From Oasisia sp. SBJ-2009 (Eukaryota > Annelida > Polychaeta > Sabellida > Siboglinidae), in contig OZ024857.1 in the NCBI GenBank assembly GCA_964017155.1, forward strand, positions 26,965,401 to 27,029,400: DNA of 64,000 nucleotides, in the 5' to 3' direction. Shown here piece by piece: positions 23,325-37,191 of the stretch. The position numbers and the translations under genes were made by a program. Each line of letters begins with the position of its first letter. The stretch's first letter is position 1. The notes below the pieces were generated by a model. That model saw only the letters and a list, made by a program, of their open reading frames with translations, did not search any database and was not told where the DNA came from.

Positions 23325-23595
23325 AATGTTGTTGTAGTAAACGGCGGCGATGACATCGCGATGCGCGATGTGGAGTAGACCCTACACGCTCTACAACGCG
23401 TTCGACACAACCATCGGATTGGAACTCGAAGAGGCTTTCTTTGCGAACGTCGGTCGCAAGGGAGGAGACGTCGGATTCGATTCAGGTGGATTTCATGAAG
23501 CGGCTGCGAAGCTTCTGTTACAGTGACTTTATTCACACTTATCGGACGTTAAATGCTAGGGGGTTACGGGGTGTAGATTTGTGTAAATTATTTTA

Positions 23596-23717
23596 GGTAA
23601 CCATGGTCGGGAGGAGAGTAAACTCCTTTCACTGTTTAAGCACTGGGAAATCAGACTTCCTCCTCCCCGAAAGGGCTTGGAGGTTCGCCGGCTTGCAGAT
23701 TCCTTCCATGGCTTACC
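23596..23717 (+). other. 122-nt foldback element (first of 16 copies in the array)
   Basis: The ends GGTAACCATGG and CCATGGCTTACC are complementary apart from one bulged base. Inside are an AGGAG-AGTAAA-CTCCT hairpin and a CCTCC...CCCC-GAAA-GGG...GGAGG hairpin with a GNRA-type loop. The same element sits about 271-278 bp after each module start (for example 31668 and 60822-60943). It could be an RNA fold or a DNA cruciform; no known RNA family is recognised. Confidence 0.5.
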
Positions 23718-25787
23718 CGCCGTCTTCAATTGTCAGTCATTTTAAGAAGACATTTTCCTTGTCTAATCTAAATGACTGGTAGATTGCTGACGGTGTCTTT
23801 TTCGTCATTCCATGTATCATTTTGTTAAGTAATAAAACGGCAAAAATCAATCAAGTGGTGTATCTAGTTTTCAATTCGAAGCTTTGTTCATTGGCAGGAA
23901 GCGTTTGTAGACCTACAGATAATAGATACTAGCGAAATGAGGACTCCGCAATTGCACCGTGACAAACATTATGCAACCTACGTTGAGTTTTGCTAACTTT
24001 CGTCTAGGTTCAGATGTATATACCCACTAAGAGGTGTGAGAGCTCACCGTGAATCCTTATTCATTCGTTATACTTAGCACCGCGAATTCCGAGAAAACAT
24101 CTGGTCGGGTTGTAATAGAATAATTCGGGGGAGAAGTGAGAGAACCATTGGAGCAACTGAGTTCAAAGAACCACGATTGCAGTTATTTTCGACTATTGCA
24201 ATAATGGTATACGCTGCACAGATCAATGACACGATTACTTGGACTATGCATCTTTTAACGGATATGTGTGGGGTCATAGTCTTATACCGCAGTGCCGTAG
24301 AGGATTCTAGGGTTGGTTGAGGGGTAGCAGTTCCCCGTACATTGTCGCAATTTTGCCTCGGTATGTTTTCATTAGAATAACGTATCGCATATACGATTTG
24401 AAGCAGATGTGCCCCCACCACATACAGATGTTCCACCGTGGACATTCTTGAGTTCTAAACGTTGCCGCGCACAGGTATCAAATGTTCTACGTCCCCCCCC
24501 CCCTCCCCCCCCACCGCTACGCGCCTATCTTGTCTTAACGTCGAGATCCGACATCCGAGAAATTGCGAACGTCGCCGCGAGAAATGTCAACACGTCCCAT
24601 CGCGATGTCGAGTTGTGCAGAAGCTACCGCTCAGTCTACACAATTGTAGATTTGTCCCCCTCTTCATAAGGCTACGCCACCCGCATTTGCACACGTGCTA
24701 TTTCATCTGGTCTATCGTTACATCAATGTAAACTTAGAATATAATAATCAATTACGAAAATGTTTGCATAGTTAGTGTGTTAAAGTAATCGCAACGGAAA
24801 TTCGTATTCTCTCAGACGAGACGATCGCTCTGTTAGAAATTATTTCAACCATTTATTATCGAAAAAGGAATGAAACTAAACTAAACGATACATGATAAGG
24901 TGGCAGGTAATTAAATTGTTGGCAGTTGTCACTATAGTCGGGCCACAACCACTCGATGAGCCGATTCATGCACACAGACATGCAAGACTTCACGATGGAC
25001 TACGATCTTCCGAGTGGGATTCCGATGTTCGTCTTCGGTTTGGGATGCAGATATTTGATGACGATGGCGCCAAATCGGACCAGTTCAGTATGTCGGTCGT
25101 ATCGAAGCCGACGAACACTATAGCGCAATTTGGTGCCCGCATCCAGTTGGTTGAAGGCAGTATGACGAACTCTTTTAAGTTAACCAGCCATATTTGACAA
25201 GGGTCGGACGAGAGAAAGATCGAGAATGTGACAAGACAAAGTCCGTCGTAGCTGGGTATATACCAACAAATGATTTCCCATAGGCGGCCATTGTAACGTT
25301 TCTTGGATTTCCCACCATGTTTTTTATCCATAGTATTGCTAATTTCAGACATTGATTACACACGTGTCATGTATACAATTTGTGAAAATGACACATCTCT
25401 TTCACATACAAACAAATCTCTAACCTGATACCCCTTCATTTTTCCTTCAATCAGCCGCCGCTTGCAAATGTTGACACCTCTAGGCCGAATTACATCTGTG
25501 TGCATACGCACCTGGTCAGAGTCTGACAAATATCTTTATTTCGCAGCTGTGATATCATGCTACGCAGACATATCATTTCCATTGAACTAGTCCTGCATTT
25601 GGTGCTTCTAGAAATTAAAAAGAAAAGCACAACGCAGTTCTTTTACGCTGGACTACAATCAGGATCAATGGCGTAGGAATCCATTTAGTGGTATGTCCCC
25701 AGCTGGCTAGCGACACGTTTCGCTAACGATTGACGATGTGTCACAGCAGAATTCTTCACCCCGACAGACGACGAAAACGTAAGCGCA

Positions 25788-26522
25788 GTGTACTCACACG
25801 ATGACAGAGACCGGTCTGTTCCCTCGATCGTATCGTCTTTTAGTAATGTGCCATTACCCGACGAAAGAGTTCCGAAATGCAACAGCAGTATGCATGTTAG
25901 TTGTTTGAACGTCTGTGAGGACAGGTATATTGTTGTGTTGTGTTTTGATTTGCCTGTGAGTAGAAGTGACAGTTTTGTTCAGCCAGCGGGGTATCACGGT
26001 TGTCAAATTAAATCCGATGGCAGTGCGTCTTTTCGGCGTAGTGATACAGGTGCAATTTTGATTGGTGATGTCATCACGACCAATCACTCTTTGGTTTTAG
26101 CACAAATGAAAGGGCGGCAGGACAGACAGAGATTTCTGGGAAAATGTGGTGTTTTAGTTCCACGAATTATCCACGGCACTTTTGTCAGTGCATGTTATTT
26201 ATGCTGTGTCAATTTCACGAAACGATCTGAACAATTATTTTCAGGATATGAAGATAACGTTGTAATAAACGCCTGTGGCGAAACAAAAAGTAGTTTCACC
26301 CCGTTTTTATTCGAATGTACACGTACACACCCTTGCGGGCGCGGACATACACGCGCCCTCTCTCGTACACACGCACGTACACTCGTATTGTTTTTGTATA
26401 TTCACTGGTGGAGAGTGTCCCAAAAGTCTACCTTCAACGGTAACAGGCTAGTGTTTCTAAGAACACGAATACACAGAGGAACACGCGATCGTACACGCGA
26501 ACGCACGCCACAGGAAACGTAA
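25788..26522 (+). other. Long open frame of the L modules, function unknown, coding status doubtful
   Basis: 244 codons here. Related frames occur at 30424-31140, 35050-35766, 39722-40393, 46129-46863 and 53113-53829, with shortened forms at 42944-43408 and 56381-56845. The shared core runs from CLNVCED through QPAGYHGCQIKSDGSASFRR and INACGETKSSFTPFLFE to THPCGR. The last third is low-complexity RT/HT-rich. N-termini differ between copies because of a 5-bp indel at about 25880, and visible differences between copies are mostly amino-acid changing. I recognise no domain. It may be a remnant of an old coding exon or simply an open stretch in CpG-rich DNA. Confidence 0.3.
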
Positions 26523-26771
26523 GAATTGGCACATGCGTAAAACGTCCTAGGAAGTTTGTCAGGAAGTTGCGCATTGCGCAACTGCGGATTCTCACAATTA
26601 GTCGACACGTGATTGCGGTTTCCGCCCAACAACGAGACAACGAGTAGGGAGTCTGATGTATACAAAGGCGAATTGGAGCCGTGGCAGGTCAGTTTTATTC
26701 ATGTTTTCGTCGTTTTCTAACTCGTCGCCTTTTTGTGATAGTAATTTATGCTCATACTATTAAATTGCTGC

Positions 26772-27940
26772 AATGTTGTTGTAGTAAACGGCGGCGATGA
26801 CATCGCGATGCGCGATGTGGAGTAGACCCTACACGCTCTACAACGCGTTCGACACAGCCATCGGATTGGAACTCGAAGAGGCTTTCTTTGCGAACGTCGG
26901 TCGCAAGGGAGGAGACGTCGGATTCGATTCAGGTGGATTTCATGAAGCGGCTGCGAAGCTTCTGTTACAGTGACTTTATTCACACTTATCGGACGTTAAA
27001 TGCTAGGGGGTTACGGGGTGTAGATTTGTGTAAATTATTTTAGGTAACCATGGTCGGGAGGAGAGTAAACTCCTTTCGCTGTTTAAGCACTGGGAAATCA
27101 GACTTCCTCCTCCCCGAAATGGGTTGGAGGTTCGCCGGCTTGCAGATTCCTTCCATGGCTTACCCGCCGTCTTCAATTGTCAGTCATTTTAAGAAGACAT
27201 TTTCCTTGTCTAATCTAAATGACTGGTAGATTGCTGACGGTGTCTTTTTCGTCATTCGATGTATCATTTTGTTAAGTAATAAAACTGCAAAAATCAATCA
27301 AGTGGTGTATCTAATTTTCAAGTCGAAGCGTTGTTCATTGGCACGAAGCGTTTGTAGACCTACAGATAATAGACACTAGCGAAATGAGGACTCCGCAATT
27401 GCACCGTGACAAACATTATGCAATCTACGTTGAGTTTTGCTAACTTTCGGCTAAGTTCAGATGTATGTACGCACTAAGAGGTGTGAGAGCTCACCGTGAA
27501 TCCTTATTCATTCGTTATACTTAGCACCGCGAAGTCCGAGAAAACATCTGGTCGGGTTGTAATAGAATAATTCGGGGGAGAAGTGAGAGAACCATCGGAG
27601 CAACTGAGTTCAAAGAACCACGATTGCAGTTATTTTCGACTATTGCAATAATGGTATACGCTGCACAGATCAATGACACGATTACTTGGACTATGGGTAT
27701 GCATCTTTTAACGGATATGTGTGAGTTCATAGTCACGTTCGCATTGCGCAACTGCGGATTCTCACAATTAGTGGTCACGTGATTGCGGTTTCCGCCCAAC
27801 AACGAGAAAACGAGTAGGGAATCTGATGTATACGAAGGCGAATTGGATCCGTTGATGGTCAGTTTTGTTCATGTTTCGTCGTTTTCTACCTCGTCGCCTT
27901 TTTGTGATAGTAATTTATGCTCATAGTATTAAATTGCTGC
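26772..27940 (+). repeat. S module 1
   Basis: 1169 bp. Same as the first ~950 bp of L, then a jump at TTCATAGTC|ACGTTCGCATTGCGCAACTG to the last ~220 bp of L, omitting about 2.28 kb. Confidence 0.9.
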
Positions 27941-30900
27941 AATGTTGTTGTAGTAAACGGCGGCGATGACATCGCGATGCGCGATGTGGAGTAGACCCTG
28001 CACGCTCTACAACGCGTGCGACACAGCCATCGGATTGGAACTCGAAGAGGCTTTCTTTGCGAACGTCAGTCGCAAGGGAGGAGACGTCGGATTCGATTCA
28101 GGTTGATTTCCTGAAGCGGCTGCGAAGCTTCTGTTACAGTGACTTTATTCACACTTATCGGACGTTAAATGCTAGGGGGATACGGGGTGTAGATTGGTGT
28201 AAATTAGTTTAGGTAACCATGGTCGGGAGGAGAGTAAACACTTTTCGCTGTTGAAGCACTGGGAAATCAGACTCCCTCCTGCCCGAAAGGGATTGGAGGT
28301 TCGCCGGCTTGCAGATTCCTTCCATGGCTTACCCGCCGTCTTCAATTGTCAGTCATTTTAAGAAGACATTTTTCTTGTCTAATCTAAATGACTGGTAGAT
28401 TGCTGACGGTGTCTTTTTCGTCATTCGATGTATCATTTTGTTAAGTAATAAAACTGCAAAAATCAATCAAGTGGTGTATCTAGTTTTCAATTCGAAGCGT
28501 TGTTCATTGGCACGAAGCGTTTGTAGACCTACAGATAATAGACACTAGCGAAATGAGGACTCCGCAATTGCACCGTGACAAACATTATGCAACCTACGTT
28601 GAGTTTTGCTAACTTTCGGCTAAGTTCAGATGTATGTACGCACTAAGCGGTGTGAGAGCTCACCGTGAATCCTTATTCATTCGTTATACTTAGCACCGCG
28701 TAGTCCGAGAAAACATCTGGTCGGGTTGAAATAGAATATTTCGAGGGAGAAGTGAGAGAACCATCGGAGCAACTGAGTTCAAAGAACCACGATTGCAGTT
28801 ATTTTCGACTATTGCAATAATGGTATACGCTGCACAGATCAATGACACGATTACTTGGACTATGGGTATGCATCTTTTAACGGATATGTGTGGGTTCATA
28901 GTCTTATACCGCAGTGCCGTAGAGGATTCTAAGGTTGGTTGAGGGGTAGCAGTCCCCCGTACATTGTCGCAATTTTGCCTCGGTATGTTTTCATTAGAAT
29001 AACGTATCGCATATACGATTTGAAGCAGATGTGCCCCCACCACATACAGATGTTCCACCGTGGATATTCTTGAGTTCTGAACGTCGCCGCACACAGGTAT
29101 CAAATGTTCTACGTCCCCCCCCCCACCGCTCCGCGCCTATCTTGTCTTAACGTCGAGATCCGACATCCGAGAAATTGCGAACGTCGCCGCGAGAAATGTC
29201 AACACGTCCCATCGCGATGTCGAGTTGTGCAGAAGCTACCGCTCAGTCTACACAATTGTAGATTTGTCCCCCTCTTCATAAGGCTACGCCGCCCGCATTT
29301 GCACACGTGCTATTTCATCTGGTCTATCGTTACATCAATGTAAACATAGAATATAATAATCAATTACGCAAATGTTTGCATAGTTAGTGTGTTGAAGTAA
29401 TCGCAACGGAAATTCGAATTCTCTCAGACGAGACGATCGCTCTGTTAGAAATTATTTCAACCATTTATTATCGAAAAAGGTATGAAACTAAACTAAACGA
29501 TACATGATAAGGTGGCAGGTAATTAAATTGTTGGCAGTTGTCACTATAGTCGGGCCACAACCACTCGATGAGCCGGTTCATGCACACAGACATGCAAGAC
29601 TTCACCATGGACTACGATCTTCCGAGTAACGATTCCGATGTTCGTCTTCGGTTTGGGATGCAGATTGTTGATGACGATGGCGCCAAATCGGACCAGTTCT
29701 GTATGTCGGTCGTAGCGAAGCCGACGAACACTATAGCGCCATTTGGTTCCCGCATCCAGTTGGTTGAAGGCAGTATGACGAACTCTTTTAAGTTAAGCAG
29801 CCATATTTGACAAGGGTCGGACGAGAGAAAGATCGAGAATGTGACAAGACAAAGTCCGTCGTAGCTGGGCATATACCAACAAATGATTTCCCATAGGCGT
29901 CCATTGTAGCGTTTCTTGGATTTCCCACCATGTTTTTTATCCATAGTATTGCTAATTTCAGACATTGATTAGTCTCCATTCACACGTGTCATGTATACAA
30001 TTTGTGAAAATGACACATCTCTTTCACCTACAAACAAATCTCTAACCTGATACCCCTTCATGTTTCCTTCAATCAGCCGCCGCTTGCAAATGTTGACACC
30101 TCTAGGCCGAATTACACCTGTGAGCATACGCACCTGGTCAGAGTCTGAGAAATATCGTTATTTCGCAGCTGTGATATCATGCTACGCAGACATATCATTT
30201 CCATTGAACTAGTCCTGCATTTGGTGCTTCTAGAAATTAAAAAGAAAAGCACAACGCAGTTCTTTTACGCTGGACTACAATCAGGATCAATGGCGTAGGA
30301 ATCCATTTAGTGGTGTGTCCCCAGCTGGCTAGCGACACGTTTCGCTAACGATTGACGATGTGTCACAGCAGAATTACTTCACCCCGACAGACGACGAAAA
30401 CGTAAGCGCAGTGTACTCACACGATGACAGAGACCGGTCTGTTCCCTCGATCGTATCGTCTTTTAGTAATGTGCCATTACCCGACGAAAAAGTTCCGAAA
30501 AGCAACAGCATTAGTTAGTTGTTTGAACGTCTGTGAGGACTTGTGTATTGTTGTGTTGCGTTTTGATTTGCACGTGAGTAGAAGTGACAGTTTTGTTCAG
30601 CCAGCGGGGTATCACGGTTGTCAAATTAAATCCGATGGCAGTGCGTCTTTTCGGCGTAGTGATACAGGTGCAATTATGATTGGTGATGTCATCACGACCA
30701 ATCACTCTTTGCTTTTAGCAGTAATGAAAGGGCGGCAGGACAGACAGATATTTCTGGGAAAATGTGGTGTTTTAGTTCCACGAATTATACACGGCACTTT
30801 TGTCAGTGCATGTTATTTATGCTGTGTCAATTTCACGAAACGATCTGAACAATTATTTTCAGGATATGAAGATGACGTTTTAATTAACGCCTGTGGCGAA

Positions 30901-31389
30901 ACAAAAAGTAGTTTCACCCCGTTTTTATTCGAAAGTACACGTACACACCCTTGCGGGCGCGTACATATACGCGCCCTCTCTCGTACACACGCACGTACAC
31001 TCGTATTGTTTTTGTATATTCACTGGTGGAGAGTGTCCCAGAAGTCTACCTTCAACGGTAACAGGCTAGTGTTTCTAAGAACACGAATACACAGAGGAAC
31101 ACGCGATCGTACACGCGAACGCACGCCACAGGAAACGTAAGAATTGGCACATGCGTAAAACGTCCCAGGAAGTTTGCCAGGAAGTTGCGCATTGCGCAAC
31201 TGCGGATTCTCACAATTAGTCGACACGTGATTGCGGTTTCCGCACAACAACGAGACAACGAGTAGGGAGTCTGATGTATACGAAGGCGAATTGGAGCCGT
31301 GGCAGGTCAGTTTTATTCATGTTTTCGTCGTTTTCTACCTCGTCGCCTTTTTGTGATAGTAATTTATGCTCATACTATTAAATTGCTGC
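27941..31389 (+). repeat. L module 2
   Basis: 3449 bp. Open frame 30424-31140 (the 238-codon version with a changed N-terminus). Confidence 0.9.
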
Positions 31390-32565
31390 AATGTTGTTGT
31401 AGTAAACGGCGGCGATGACATCGCGATGCGCGATGCGCGATGTGGAGTAGACCCTACACGCTCTACAACGCGTTCGACACAGCCATCGGATTGGAACTCG
31501 AAGAGGCTTTCTTTGCGAACGTCGGTCGCAAGGGAGGAGACGTCGGATTCGATTCAGGTTGATTTCATGAAGCGGCTGCGAAGCTTCTGTTACAGTGACT
31601 TTATTCACACTTATCGGACGTTAAATGCTAGGGGGTTACGGGGTGTAGATTTGTGTAAATTATTTTAGGTAACCATGGTCGGGAGGAGAGTAAACTCCTT
31701 TCGCTGTTTAAGCACTGGGAAATCAGACTTCCTCCTCCCCGAAAGGGCTTGGAGGTTCGCCGGCTTGCAGATTCCTTCCATGGCTTACCCGCCGTCTTCA
31801 ATTGTCAGTCATTTTATGAAGACATTTTCCTTGTCTAATCTAAATGACTGGTAGATTGGTGACGGTGTCTTTTTCGTCATTCGATGTATCATTTTGTTAA
31901 GTAATAAAACTGCAAAAATCAATCAAGTGGTGTATCTAATTTTCAAGTCGAAGCGTTGTTCATTGGCACGAAGCGTTTGTAGACCTACAGATAATAGACA
32001 CTAGCGAAATGAGGACTCCGCAATTGCACCGTGACAAACATTATGCAATCTACGTTGAGTTTTGCTAACTTTCGGCTAAGTTCAGATGTATGTACGCACT
32101 AAGAGGTGTGAGAGCTCACCGTGAATCCTTATTCATTCGTTATACTTAGCACCGCGAAGTCCGAGAAAACATCTGGTCGGGTTGTAATAGAATAATTCGG
32201 GGGAGAAGTGAGAGAACCATCGGAGCAACTGAGTTCAAAGAACCACGATTGCAGTTATTTTCGACTATTGCAATAATGGTATACGCTGCACAGATCAATG
32301 ACACGATTACTTGGACTATGGGTATGCATCTTTTAACGGATATGTGTGGGTTCATAGTCACGTTCGCATTGCGAAACTGCGGATTCTCACAATTAGTGGT
32401 CACGTGATTGCGGTTTCCGCCCAACAACGAGAAAACGAGTAGGGAATCTGATGTATACGAAGGCGAATTGGATCCGTTGATGGTCAGTTTTGTTCATGTT
32501 TCGTCGTTTTCTACCTCGTCGCCTTTTTGTGATAGTAATTTATGCTCATAGTATTAAATTGCTGC
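31390..32565 (+). repeat. S module 2 (with 7-bp GCGATGC expansion)
   Basis: 1176 bp. The extra 7 bp relative to S module 1 is a tandem GCGATGC in the CATCGCGATGCGCGATG tract at about 31425-31441. Confidence 0.9.
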
Positions 32566-35500
32566 AATGTTGTTGTAGTAAACGGCGGCGATGACATCGC
32601 GATGCGCGATGTGGAGTAGACCCTACACGCTCTACAACGCGTGCGACACAGCCATCGGATTGGAACTCGAAGAGGCTTTCTTTGCGAACGTCGGTCGCAA
32701 GGGAGGAGATGTCGGATTCGATTCAGGTTGATTTCCTGAAGCGGCTGCGAAGCTTCTGTTACAGTGACTTCATTCACACTTATCGGACGTTAAATGCTAG
32801 GGGGATACGGGGTGTAGATTAGTGTAAATTAGTTTAGGTAACCATGGTCGGGAGGAGAGTAAACACTTTTCGCTGTTGAAGCACTGGGAAATCAGACTCC
32901 CTCCTGCCCGAAAGGGATTGGAGGTTCGCCGGCTTGCAGATTCCTTCCATGGCTTACCCGCCGTCTTCAACTGTCAGTCATTTTAAGAAGACATTTTTCT
33001 TGTCTAATCTAAATGACTGGTAGATTGCTGACGGTGTCTTTTTCGTCATTCGATGTATCATTTTGTTAAGTAATAAAACTGCAAAAATCAATCAAGTGGT
33101 GTATCTAGTTTTCAATTCGAAGCGTTGTTCATTGGCACGAAGCGTTTGTAGACCTACAGATAATAGACACTAGCGAAATGAGGACTCCGCAATTGCACCG
33201 TGACAAACATTATGCAACCTACGTTGAGTTTTGCTAACTTTCGGCTAAGTTCAGATGTATGTACGCACTAAGCGGTGTGAGAGCTCACCGTGAATCCTTA
33301 TTCATTCGTTATACTTAGCACCGCGTAGTCCGAGAAAACATCTGGTCGGGTTGAAATAGAATATTTCGAGGGAGAAGTGAGAGAACCATCGGAGCAACTG
33401 AGTTCAAAGAACCACGATTGCAGTTATTTTCGACTATTGCAATAATGGTATACGCTGCACAGATCAATGACACGATTACTTGGACTATGGGTATGCATCT
33501 TTTAACGGATATGTGTGGGTTCATAGTCTTATACCGCAGTGCCGTAGAGGATTCTAAGGTTGGTTGAGGGGTAGCAGTCCCCCGTACATTGTCGCAATTT
33601 TGCCTCGGTATGTTTTCATTAGAATAACGTATCGCATATACGATTTGAAGCAGATGTGCCCCCACCACATACAGATGTTCCACCGTGGATATTCTTGAGT
33701 TCTGAACGTCGCCGCACACAGGTATCAAATGTTCTACGTCCCCCCCCCCCACCGCTCCGCGCCTATCTTGTCTTAACGTCGAGATCCGACATCCGAAAAA
33801 TTGCGAACGTCGCCGCGAGAAATGTCAACACGTCCCATCGCGATGTCGAGTTGTGCAGAAGCTACCGCTCAGTCTACACAATTGTAGATTTGTCCCCCTC
33901 TTCATAAGGCTACGCCGCCCGCATTTGCACACGTGCTATTTCATCTGGTCTATCGTTACATCAATGTAAACTTAGAATATAATAATCAATTACGCAAATG
34001 TTTGCATAGTTACTGTGTTGAAGTAATCGCAACGGAAATTCGAATTCTCTCAGACGAGACGATCGCTCTGTTAGAAATTATTTCAACCATTTATTATCGA
34101 AAAAGGTATGAAACTAAACTAAACGATACATGATAAGGTGGCAGGTAATTAAATTGTTGGCAGTTGTCACTATAGTCGGGCCACAACCACTCGATGAGCC
34201 GGTTCATGCACACAGACATGCAAGACTTCACGATGGACTACGATCTTCCGAGTAACGATTCCGATGTTCGTCTTCGGTTTGGGATGCAGATTGTTGATGA
34301 CGATGGCGCCAAATCGGACCAGTTCTGTATGTCGGTCGTAGCGAAGCCGACGAACACTATAGCGCCATTTGGTTCCCGCATCCAGTTGGTTGAAGGCAGT
34401 ATGACGAACTCTTTTAAGTTAAGCAGCCATATTTGACAAGGGTCGGACGAGAGAAAGATCGAGAATGTGACAAGACAAAGTCCGTCGTAGCTGGGCATAT
34501 ACCAACAAATGATTTCCCATAGGCGTCCATTGTAGCGTTTCTTGGATTTCCCACCATGTTTTTTATCCATAGTATTGCTAATTTCAGACATTGATTAGTC
34601 TCCATTCACACGTGTCATGTATACAATTTGTGAAAATGACACATCTCTTTCACCTACAAACAAATCTCTAACCTGATACCCCTTCATGTTTCCTTCAATC
34701 AGCCGCCGCTTGCAAATGTTGACACCTCTAGGCCGAATTACACCTGTGAGCATACGCACCTGGTCAGAGTCTGAGAAATATCGTTATTTCGCAGCTGTGA
34801 TATCATGCTACGCAGACATATCATTTCCATTGAACTAGTCCTGCATTTGGTGCTTCTAGAAATTAAAAAGAAAAGCACAACGCAGTTCTTTTACGCTGGA
34901 CTACAATCAGGATCAATGGCGTAGGAATCCATTTAGTGGTGTGTCCCCAGCTGGCTAGCGACACGTTTCGCTAACGATTGACGATGTGTCACAGCAGAAT
35001 TACTTCACCCCGACAGACGACGAAAACGTAAGCGCAGTGTACTCACACGATGACAGAGACCGGTCTGTTCCCTCGATCGTATCGTCTTTTAGTAATGTGC
35101 CATTACCCGACGAAAAAGTTCCGAAAAGCAACAGCATTAGTTAGTTGTTTGAACGTCTGTGAGGACTTGTGTATTGTTGTGTTGCGTTTTGATTTGCACG
35201 TGAGTAGAAGTGACAGTTTTGTTCAGCCAGCGGGGTATCACGGTTGTCAAATTAAATCCGATGGCAGTGCGTCTTTTCGGCGTAGTGATACAGGTGCAAT
35301 TATGATTGGTGATGTCATCACGACCAATCACTCTTTGCTTTTAGCAGTAATGAAAGGGCGGCAGGACAGACAGATATTTCTGGGAAAATGTGGTGTTTTA
35401 GTTCCACGAATTATACACGGCACTTTTGTCAGTGCATGTTATTTATGCTGTGTCAATTTCACGAAACGATCTGAACAATTATTTTCAGGATATGAAGATG

Positions 35501-36015
35501 ACGTTTTAATTAACGCCTGTGGCGAAACAAAAAGTAGTTTCACCCCGTTTTTATTCGAAAGTACACGTACACACCCTTGCGGGCGCGTACATATACGCGC
35601 CCTCTCTCGTACACACGCACGTACACTCGTATTGTTTTTGTATATTCACTGGTGGAGAGTGTCCCAGAAGTCTACCTTCAACGGTAACAGGCTAGTGTTT
35701 CTAAGAACACGAATACACAGAGGAACACGCGATCGTACACGCGAACGCACGCCACAGGAAACGTAAGAATTGGCACATGCGTAAAACGTCCCAGGAAGTT
35801 TGCCAGGAAGTTGCGCATTGCGCAACTGCGGATTCTCACAATTAGTCGACACGTGATTGCGGTTTCCGCACAACAACGAGACAACGAGTAGGGAGTCTGA
35901 TGTATACGAAGGCGAATTGGAGCCGTGGCAGGTCAGTTTTATTCATGTTTTCGTCGTTTTCTACCTCGTCGCCTTTTTGTGATAGTAATTTATGCTCATA
36001 CTATTAAATTGCTGC
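32566..36015 (+). repeat. L module 3
   Basis: 3450 bp. The open frame at 35050-35766 encodes the same protein as the one 4626 bp upstream. Confidence 0.9.
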
Positions 36016-37191
36016 AATGTTGTTGTAGTAAACGGCGGCGATGACATCGCGATGCGCGATGCGCGATGTGGAGTAGACCCTACACGCTCTACAACGCGTT
36101 CGACACAGCCATCGGATTGGAACTCGAAGAGGCTTTCTTTGCGAACGTCGGTCGCAAGGGAGGAGACGTCGGATTCGATTCAGGTTGATTTCATGAAGCG
36201 GCTGCGAAGCTTCTGTTACAGTGACTTTATTCACACTTATCGGACGTTAAATGCTAGGGGGTTACGGGGTGTAGATTTGTGTAAATTATTTTAGGTAACC
36301 ATGGTCGGGAGGAGAGTAAACTCCTTTCGCTGTTTAAGCACTGGGAAATCAGACTTCCTCCTCCCCGAAAGGGCTTGGAGGTTCGCCGGCTTGCAGATTC
36401 CTTCCATGGCTTACCCGCCGTCTTCAATTGTCAGTCATTTTATGAAGACATTTTCCTTGTCTAATCTAAATGACTGGTAGATTGGTGACGGTGTCTTTTT
36501 CGTCATTCGATGTATCATTTTGTTAAGTAATAAAACTGCAAAAATCAATCAAGTGGTGTATCTAATTTTCAAGTCGAAGCGTTGTTCATTGGCACGAAGC
36601 GTTTGTAGACCTACAGATAATAGACACTAGCGAAATGAGGACTCCGCAATTGCACCGTGACAAACATTATGCAATCTACGTTGAGTTTTGCTAACTTTCG
36701 GCTAAGTTCAGATGTATGTACGCACTAAGAGGTGTGAGAGCTCACCGTGAATCCTTATTCATTCGTTATACTTAGCACCGCGAAGTCCGAGAAAACATCT
36801 GGTCGGGTTGTAATAGAATAATTCGGGGGAGAAGTGAGAGAACCATCGGAGCAACTGAGTTCAAAGAACCACGATTGCAGTTATTTTCGACTATTGCAAT
36901 AATGGTATACGCTGCACAGATCAATGACACGATTACTTGGACTATGGGTATGCATCTTTTAACGGATATGTGTGGGTTCATAGTCACGTTCGCATTGCGA
37001 AACTGCGGATTCTCACAATTAGTGGTCACGTGATTGCGGTTTCCGCCCAACAACGAGAAAACGAGTAGGGAATCTGATGTATACGAAGGCGAATTGGATC
37101 CGTTGATGGTCAGTTTTGTTCATGTTTCGTCGTTTTCTACCTCGTCGCCTTTTTGTGATAGTAATTTATGCTCATAGTATTAAATTGCTGC
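36016..37191 (+). repeat. S module 3
   Basis: 1176 bp. Has the 7-bp expansion, like S module 2. Confidence 0.9.

Larger units (their letters stand above)
23325..26771 (+). repeat. L module 1
   Basis: 3447 bp. It contains the 122-nt foldback (23596-23717), a poly-C tract at about 24488 and the long open frame at 25788-26522 (the 244-codon version). Confidence 0.9.

Noticed and set aside
33315..33752. Minus-strand frame of 145 codons repeated in L modules (also 37941-38378 and 51378-51815)
   Set aside because: It is interrupted in S and M modules and in some L modules, has no recognised domain, and its repetition is explained by the tandem array.
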